NCBI GenBank assembly: GCA_023395615.1 | Contig: JAEWYP010000024.1 | Span: forward strand, 24,251 to 88,250 | DNA length: 64,000 nucleotides | Source: Bacillota bacterium | GTDB lineage: Bacteria; Bacillota; Clostridia; Christensenellales; Aristaeellaceae | Direction: 5' to 3' | Shown: piece after piece, positions 58,962-64,000 of the stretch | Layout of the letters: each line of letters starts with the position of its first letter | Numbering within the stretch: position 1 is the stretch's first letter | Program-made: the position numbers and the translations under genes | The notes under the pieces: model-generated | The model's database searches: none | What the model was told of the DNA's origin: nothing | The model's input: only the letters and a program-made list of their open reading frames with translations

Positions 58962-61403
58962 ATGAACTTTGGAATGTACGACGACGCAAAACGGGAGTAT
59001 ATCATCACGCGCCCGGACACGCCCTATCCCTGGATTAACTATCTGGGGAGCGAGGAGTTCTTTTCGCTGATCAGCAATACTTCAGGCGGATACTCGTTCT
59101 GTAAGGACGCGCGCATGCTTCGCCTTACGCGGTACCGCTACAACAATGTACCTACCGACGCGGGCGGCAAGTATTTTTATTTGCGCGACGGGAACACAGT
59201 CTGGAATCCAGGCTGGCAGCCCACCCAGACCCCGCTGGACAGCTACGAGTGCCGCCACGGGATGGGATATACCGCGATTACCTCCCGAAAGAACGGTCTG
59301 AAAGCGGAGCAGGTGTCCATGGTGCCGCGCGGATTCCGGGCGGAGACGACACGCCTGACGCTTACAAACGAAAGTGCGGAAGAGAAGAGCGTGAGCCTTT
59401 TCAGCTTCGTGGAGTTTTGCCTGTGGAACGCGCAGGATGACGCCACCAACTTCCAGCGTAATTACGCGCTGGCGGAGATGGAATTTGAAGACGGCGGAGC
59501 AACGATCTACCACAAGTCGGAGTACCGTGAACGCCGCAATCATTACGCGGTTTACGCGGTGAACACGAAGGTGGATGGGTACGACACCGACCGCGAAACA
59601 TTCGTCGGTCTGTATAACGGGCTGGATCGCCCCGAAGCTGTGCTGGAGGATCGGCCCCGCAACAGTGAGGCGCACGGCTGGGCTCCGATCGCCAGCCATT
59701 GCATCCGCCGTACGTTAAAACCGGGCGAAATCGCCAGTTTCATTTTTGTGCTGGGCTTCTGCGAAAGTCCGCGTGACCGCAAGTTTATTGCGCCCGGCGT
59801 GATCAACAAGGATGACGCGCATGCGCTGCTGAAGGAATTTCGTACAGATGCGCAGTTTGACGCGCGTTTTGAAGAGCTGAAGGCTTATTGGACGAAACTG
59901 CTGAGCCGCTTTACCGTGCGGACCGGTGACGAACGGTTTGATCGGCAAGTGAATATCTGGAACCAATATCAGTGTATGGTCACCTTCAATATGAGCCGCT
60001 CGGCCAGCTATTTTGAAAGCGGCATTGGCCGTGGGATGGGCTTCCGCGACTGCAGCCAGGACCTGCTTGGTTTTGTGCATCTGATTCCGGAACGCGCCCG
60101 TGACCGCATCCTGGACATTGCGGCGACCCAGTTCCCTGACGGGAGCGCTTACCACCAATACCAGCCGCTGACGAAGCGCGGCAATCTGGATGTGGGCAGC
60201 GGTTTTAACGACGACCCGCTCTGGCTGATTTACGCCGTGGCCGCTTACCTGAAAGAAACCGGTGATATGGCGCTGCTGGACGAAGTGGTAGACTTCGATA
60301 ACAACCCCGAGCTGGCTGCCCCGATGCGGGAACATCTTCGCCGTTCTTTTCACTATACGGCGGATCATCGCGGCCCGCACGGATTGCCGCTGATTGGCCG
60401 CGCGGACTGGAACGACTGCCTCAACCTCAACTGCTTTTCCTCTGAGCCGGGCGAGAGCTTCCAGACGGTGACCAACAACGATACCGGCATTGCGGAAAGC
60501 GTGTTTATCGCCGGAATGTTCGTAGGTGTTGCGGAGGATTACGCCGCGCTTTGCGATCTGTTGGGCGAAACCGAGGAAGCCGCCTATGCCCGTTGCGAAA
60601 AGAGTTCCATGGAAAAGGCTGTGGAGACGTACGGATGGGATGGCAACTGGTTCCTGCGCGCATACGATGCGAACGGTAACAAAGTCGGCTCCGACAGCTG
60701 CGACGAGGGGAAAATCTTCATCGAGCCGCAGGGGATGTGCGTGATGGCCGGAATCGGCAAAGACAACGGCATGGCGCAAAAAGCGCTGGATGCCACGCAG
60801 GAAAACCTGCTGTTCCAGTACGGTGTAGTGCTGTTGTGGCCCGCCTACAAATCGTATCACCTCAACCTGGGCGAGATCAGCTCCTATCCGCCTGGATATA
60901 AAGAGAACGGTTCCGTGTTCTGCCACAACAACCCGTGGATTGTGATCGCGGAAACGGTGCTGGGCCATGGCGACCGCGCGTTTGATATCTACCGTCGCAC
61001 TTCTCCCGCCTATGTGGAAGATCAGCAATTACATCGCACCGAGCCATACGTGTATTGCCAGACAATGAACGGCAAGGAGAGCTTTAAACCCGGAGAAGGG
61101 AAGAACAGCTGGCTGACCGGTACGGCAGCCTGGAACTTCTACGCCGTATCCCAGGCGATGCTGGGGATTAAACCGCAGTTAAACGGCTTGATGATTGATC
61201 CCTGCCTGCCCGCCTCCATGAAGGATGTGCAGGTAAGCCGTCTGTTCCGCGGAAACGAATATGAGATCACGATTCACAACCTGTGTGGCGGTGAAAAGGG
61301 GAAAGTGACACTGTCGGTAGACGGTGTGCCGATCAACGGCCAAACCATCCTCGCATCCGATCAAACCGGAAAAACCTGCCGCGTGGAAGTCACCGTTCAA
61401 TAA
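58962..61403 (+). CDS. Cellobiose phosphorylase (GH94)
   Basis: Splits cellobiose with phosphate to glucose 1-phosphate and glucose, saving ATP. The 813-residue protein matches the clostridial enzyme in length and in many motifs: the start MNFGMYDDAKREYIITRPDT, ITSRKNGLKAEQ, FSFVEFCLWNAQDD, NQYQCMVTFNMSRSASYFES, GMGFRDCSQDLLGFVH, and the catalytic Asp in GRADWNDCLN, then SYPPGYKENGSVFCHNNPWI. The intracellular enzyme acts on imported cellobiose; no transporter is in the window. ATG 58962 follows GAAGGAG. It is likely under the control of the preceding LacI regulator. Confidence 0.95.
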   Translation: MNFGMYDDAKREYIITRPDTPYPWINYLGSEEFFSLISNTSGGYSFCKDARMLRLTRYRYNNVPTDAGGKYFYLRDGNTVWNPGWQPTQTPLDSYECRHGMGYTAITSRKNGLKAEQVSMVPRGFRAETTRLTLTNESAEEKSVSLFSFVEFCLWNAQDDATNFQRNYALAEMEFEDGGATIYHKSEYRERRNHYAVYAVNTKVDGYDTDRETFVGLYNGLDRPEAVLEDRPRNSEAHGWAPIASHCIRRTLKPGEIASFIFVLGFCESPRDRKFIAPGVINKDDAHALLKEFRTDAQFDARFEELKAYWTKLLSRFTVRTGDERFDRQVNIWNQYQCMVTFNMSRSASYFESGIGRGMGFRDCSQDLLGFVHLIPERARDRILDIAATQFPDGSAYHQYQPLTKRGNLDVGSGFNDDPLWLIYAVAAYLKETGDMALLDEVVDFDNNPELAAPMREHLRRSFHYTADHRGPHGLPLIGRADWNDCLNLNCFSSEPGESFQTVTNNDTGIAESVFIAGMFVGVAEDYAALCDLLGETEEAAYARCEKSSMEKAVETYGWDGNWFLRAYDANGNKVGSDSCDEGKIFIEPQGMCVMAGIGKDNGMAQKALDATQENLLFQYGVVLLWPAYKSYHLNLGEISSYPPGYKENGSVFCHNNPWIVIAETVLGHGDRAFDIYRRTSPAYVEDQQLHRTEPYVYCQTMNGKESFKPGEGKNSWLTGTAAWNFYAVSQAMLGIKPQLNGLMIDPCLPASMKDVQVSRLFRGNEYEITIHNLCGGEKGKVTLSVDGVPINGQTILASDQTGKTCRVEVTVQ

Positions 61404-61415
61404 GGGAAAACGATT

Positions 61416-61456
61416 CAGCCGCCCGACGCAGATCATGCGTCGGGCGGCTGTTTTTT
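61416..61456 (+). terminator. Strong terminator after cellobiose phosphorylase
   Basis: CAGCCGCCCGACGCA (61416-61430) pairs with TGCGTCGGGCGGCTG (61436-61450), followed by TTTTTT. Confidence 0.93.
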
Positions 61457-61482
61457 ACTTGTGTGGATTGGGAGGGGCGTGA

Positions 61483-62214
61483 TCAGGATTCCATGTTTCC
61501 CTCGGTGGTTGCATCATTCGCCGTATCGGATGCGATGCCCAGTGCGGTGGCTGTGTTGTCGGTCAACTGGCCGCTGTAATAGACGACCAAGGTTTCTCCG
61601 TTCGCGGGCAGAGTGGAAACAAGCGTTTCGTCCGTAAGCGTAACGACGTATTGGGTTCCATCAGCCGATGTAAGGGTAAACCCCTTGTCCGTCACAGCGG
61701 ATGCGGTACCGGAAAGCACTGGTACCACCATATGTACGGCGTTAATCTGCGGCGGCTGGCTGAGCGCCATAATCCCGTTGTAGTACAGGGTTACGGCCAT
61801 GCCTTTAAACACCGGGGGTTGGTCGGAGCCGGCGTGAACGACAACCTGTTTGAGCGTAAGGTCGCCTTCCACGACAAACCCGTTCTCCAACAAAGCCGAT
61901 ACGGTACCACTAACCTGAAAACAGCTTACTTTTTGCGCGGAGACCTGCGGCGGCAGGCTACGGATCATCACGCCATTATACTGCACATAAACGTATTGCC
62001 CTTTGGCAAGCGACGTTTGAGTTGCCGTGCCTTCGTAAACGGTTGTTTCGTCCAGATTGACCCGGACGCTACCCTGTTGAATATCCTGCATGAGAAAATA
62101 ACCATCGCCGGTTTCGGTAATCAGACCTTCCAGCGTGGCGGTCGTTTCAGCAACGGCGGTAAACGAAACCCCTGTGAAAAGCAGCGCCAGAAGCAGCGCA
62201 AACAGCTTTTTCAT
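61483..62214 (-). CDS. Secreted protein of three tandem beta-rich repeats
   Basis: A 243-residue exported protein of unknown function. Signal peptide 1-22 (VAE cleavage). The mature part holds three related units: about 24-94, 97-163 and 165-228. The first two contain VQYNGVMIRSLPPQVSAQKV and LYYNGIMALSQPPQINAVHM, and the third has VYYSGQLTD. Each unit starts with a G-x-V/I-x-x-x-x-x-x-G-F-like strand pattern, recalling the OB-type folds of DUF5666-like domains. It is encoded after rlmH, with GGGAGGGATCGGG before its ATG. The C-terminus is Asn/Thr-rich. Confidence 0.78.
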   Translation of the reverse strand: MKKLFALLLALLFTGVSFTAVAETTATLEGLITETGDGYFLMQDIQQGSVRVNLDETTVYEGTATQTSLAKGQYVYVQYNGVMIRSLPPQVSAQKVSCFQVSGTVSALLENGFVVEGDLTLKQVVVHAGSDQPPVFKGMAVTLYYNGIMALSQPPQINAVHMVVPVLSGTASAVTDKGFTLTSADGTQYVVTLTDETLVSTLPANGETLVVYYSGQLTDNTATALGIASDTANDATTEGNMES

Positions 62215-62293
62215 CCCGATCCCTCCCTGATTTCCGTTTCACTGATCAGACGAGCGATGTCCGGTTTGGTTCCGAAAAACAGAAATTTGTGAT

Positions 62294-62773
62294 CTACTTA
62301 TGATACCGCTGTCCCGCGTTGATTTTTGCGGCGCGGTACAATTGCTCCGCAAGGATGGCTCGCGCAAGCTGGTGGGGGAACGTAAGGCGGCTTAATCCCA
62401 ATTTCTCGTCCGCCCGGCGCAGAACGTTTTCGTGCAAACCCAACGAGCCGCCGATCACAAAATACAGATCGCTGCGACCTGTATTAAAAAGCGACTGAAT
62501 TTTCGCAGCCAGTTCTTCGCTGGTGGGCTGTTTCGCATCTACGCATAAAGCAAAAACATAGGCGCCGGAGGGAATGCGGCTTAACAGGCGCTCGCCTTCC
62601 GTGTGTTTTACCTGCTCCATTGCGGCGTCGGACAGTTGTTTGGGTTCCGGTTCGTCCGGCACTTCGACGATTTCGCAGGGCACCAGCGCCGACAGCCGCT
62701 TGCGGTATTCGGCTACCGCATCGGCATAAAAACGTTCCCGGGCCTTGCCAACGCAAAGGATGGTAAACGCCAT
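62294..62773 (-). CDS. rlmH: 23S rRNA (pseudouridine1915-N3)-methyltransferase RlmH
   Basis: Methylates N3 of pseudouridine 1915 in helix 69 of 23S rRNA. The 159-residue SPOUT enzyme has the normal length. Signatures are FTILCVGKARERFYADAVAE at the start, FVIGGSLGLHENVLRRADEK (the SAM-binding knot) and LSRLTFPHQLARAILAEQLY RA-type C-terminus ending in QRYHK. It follows a small gene with no gap, in a yycJ-rlmH order also known from Bacillus. Confidence 0.97.
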   Translation of the reverse strand: MAFTILCVGKARERFYADAVAEYRKRLSALVPCEIVEVPDEPEPKQLSDAAMEQVKHTEGERLLSRIPSGAYVFALCVDAKQPTSEELAAKIQSLFNTGRSDLYFVIGGSLGLHENVLRRADEKLGLSRLTFPHQLARAILAEQLYRAAKINAGQRYHK

Positions 62774-63040
62774 TTACTCGTTCCCTTCCAGCAACGTAAA
62801 CAGTGTTGCGTCTACCCGAATATTTCGGAAAAGACGGTCAAAATACGTTGCGTCGCCATTGCGGATAAACAGGCAGGTCAGGTCCTCCTGCCGGGTTACA
62901 TGCTCTACACGGTGCACGGCGCCGTTAATATCCCGGATACAGCAGCCATCCGTAAAAACGCATCCGCAATCCTCGTTTACCAGCAGCGTGAGACCCCGAC
63001 CTTCAAAAATAACGGTTTCATCCATTACGCGAAAATCCAT
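62774..63040 (-). CDS. Small conserved-looking protein between yycJ and rlmH
   Basis: An 88-residue protein of unknown function, predicted soluble and beta-rich. Three cysteines occur in NEDCGCVFTDGCC and one more in LTCLFIRN. No known domain was recognised. The start ATG at 63040 follows CAGGAGGAAAAC, and the stop abuts the rlmH start directly, so it is likely translated within the operon. Confidence 0.65.
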   Translation of the reverse strand: MDFRVMDETVIFEGRGLTLLVNEDCGCVFTDGCCIRDINGAVHRVEHVTRQEDLTCLFIRNGDATYFDRLFRNIRVDATLFTLLEGNE

Positions 63041-63085
63041 GTTTTCCTCCTGCTGAATATCCTTGTACAGGCGAGGACGGGCAGA

Positions 63086-63877
63086 TCAAACACGGTATAA
63101 AAAACTGGCCTGATACCGGGCGGCGACGTGCAGGCTGATGTCCTCGCCCACACAGGCTCCCGCGGATGTTAGCGCCGCGTGCGTGGTGCGATAGGCTATC
63201 TCCGGGGTATTGTTTTCGCTGCTCAGGTGCCCAAGCAGCAGGTGTTTGGTGCCGCATTGCGCCAGCCGCACCGCTGCCTCCGCCCCGGCGTCGTTGCTCA
63301 AGTGGCCCTTTTTCCCCAGTATCCGCTTCTTCAGCATCGACGGATAATGCGGGTTGTTTTTCAGTAGCTCCGGGTCGTGATTGCTTTCCAGCAGAACGAT
63401 CTCCGAACCCGATACCGCGTCGCACACCGTTTGGGAAAAGTACCCCAGATCGGTTGCGACGGCCACGCTGTGGCGACCGGTAAAAAAACGATAGCCCACC
63501 GGGTCGTTCGCGTCATGGGGTATCGAAAAAGGAACAATTTCCATATCATCGAGAAAAAAGCTCTCACCTGCGGTGATAACCACCCTGTCGCAGGCAGAAA
63601 ATTCGCCAAGCGACGCGGGCATGCCGCTCCATGTGCCTTCGGTCGCGTATACGGGCACGCCAAGCTTGCGGCTGATAACGCCGACGCCTTTGATATGATC
63701 GCTGTGTTCGTGCGTAATCAGGATGGCATGAATGGCTGCGGGGTCCAGCCCGGCTTTCACCATCGCTTCCAAGGTCTGTTTACCGCTCATGCCGCAATCA
63801 ATCAGTACCGCGCCACGGTCGGTAGCGAGGTAAACAACATTGCCGCTGGAACCGCTGAAGAGAGTGCAGAATTGCAC
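63086..63877 (-). CDS. MBL-fold metallohydrolase of the YycJ/WalJ type
   Basis: A metallo-beta-lactamase-fold hydrolase, about 263 residues. It has FCTLFSGSSGNVVYLATDRG near the start, the metal motif THEHSDHIKG (HxHxDH), SIPHDANDPVGYRF, ATDLGYFSQTV, ESNHDPELL and GHLSSENNTPE. YycJ proteins are thought to act on nucleic acids or link cell division and DNA replication, but this is not settled. The GTG at 63877 gives the family N-terminus; the frame stays open upstream to GTG 63952. First gene of the yycJ-rlmH block as seen here. Confidence 0.88.
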   Translation of the reverse strand: MQFCTLFSGSSGNVVYLATDRGAVLIDCGMSGKQTLEAMVKAGLDPAAIHAILITHEHSDHIKGVGVISRKLGVPVYATEGTWSGMPASLGEFSACDRVVITAGESFFLDDMEIVPFSIPHDANDPVGYRFFTGRHSVAVATDLGYFSQTVCDAVSGSEIVLLESNHDPELLKNNPHYPSMLKKRILGKKGHLSNDAGAEAAVRLAQCGTKHLLLGHLSSENNTPEIAYRTTHAALTSAGACVGEDISLHVAARYQASFLYRV

Positions 63878-64000
63878 CGGTACGCCGCCTTCCCGAGCCG
63901 CAAGCAGCTCTGGCCGCAAAATGTGGTAGTGGAACCTTCCGTATTCTACCACGAATAGCCTGTTGTCGCAATATGGTGTGATACAGTTGGCAAGCTGCGA

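Noticed and set aside
59715..61028. 437-codon minus-strand frame inside cellobiose phosphorylase
   Set aside because: Antisense shadow of a full-length, strongly recognised GH94 gene.

Overview
The window is a gene-dense, GC-rich stretch of bacterial chromosome with about 60 protein genes, no tRNA or rRNA gene, no CRISPR array and no insertion sequence. Gene content points to the class Clostridia (Bacillota): a CD1247-type protein, an ECF S component beside a type III pantothenate kinase, a CadC/SmtB-type repressor, a Bacillota-type LexA box, a YtvI-like permease, a YycJ-RlmH block and a cellobiose phosphorylase very like those of cellulolytic clostridia. The plant-polymer enzymes (hexuronate and cellobiose use) suggest a gut or rumen lineage. 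The species cannot be named from this sequence.

Layout. 1-4732: the end of rsmG, a secreted CapA-like protein, a LUD-domain protein, a proline peptidase, EF-P and a CD1247-type protein, closed by a strong terminator. 4926-8745: a pantothenate-uptake/CoaX/homoserine dehydrogenase run, then plsY. 8893-12949: ruvC-ruvA-ruvB-queA on the minus strand, divergent from a YigZ gene, with one LexA-like box between the two promoters. 12955-14489: the two-subunit serine dehydratase. 14744-17318: a metal-efflux operon (ArsR repressor, separate HMA protein, P-type ATPase) with a clear operator. 17339-22013: a DNA glycosylase, then a chaperone group of DnaK, a DUF5685 protein, a J-protein with a cysteine-rich tail and a membrane zinc-ribbon protein. 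22257-25697: uvrB and citrate synthase.

26068-31260 is a surface-glycan operon: initiating sugar transferase, split transketolase, LicD, flippase and cupin. 31337-34465 is a minus-strand operon of a radical SAM protein, a probable cysteine-free copy of it, and a TetR regulator, with repeated TGTCCCAA motifs at its promoter. 34700-40080 is a hexuronate catabolic operon (uxaB-kduI-kdgA-kdgK-kduD), divergent from a LacI regulator, with LacI-type operators at both promoters. 41530-46222 is a second glycan region: an FAD enzyme and a WbpA/WbpB/WbpD set for a diaminouronate nucleotide sugar.

46621-54005 holds an XRE-cupin regulator with an acyl-CoA synthetase, an L,D-transpeptidase, a YtvI-like permease and a LytTR/GHKL two-component pair. 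54139-57359 holds a small Cys protein, an exported metallophosphoesterase and guaB. 57804-61403 is a LacI regulator followed by cellobiose phosphorylase. The end holds a secreted repeat protein, rlmH, a small unknown protein and yycJ.

The most unusual items are the radical SAM operon with a paralog that keeps the flanking sequence but lacks the cluster cysteines, the DnaK/DUF5685/J-protein group with its cysteine-string-like tail, an aldolase-VOC fusion, and the L,D-transpeptidase carrying a small His/Cys module. Promoters and operators were found by eye from hexamers, spacing and symmetry. All function calls come from sequence motifs and remembered family patterns, not from database searches.
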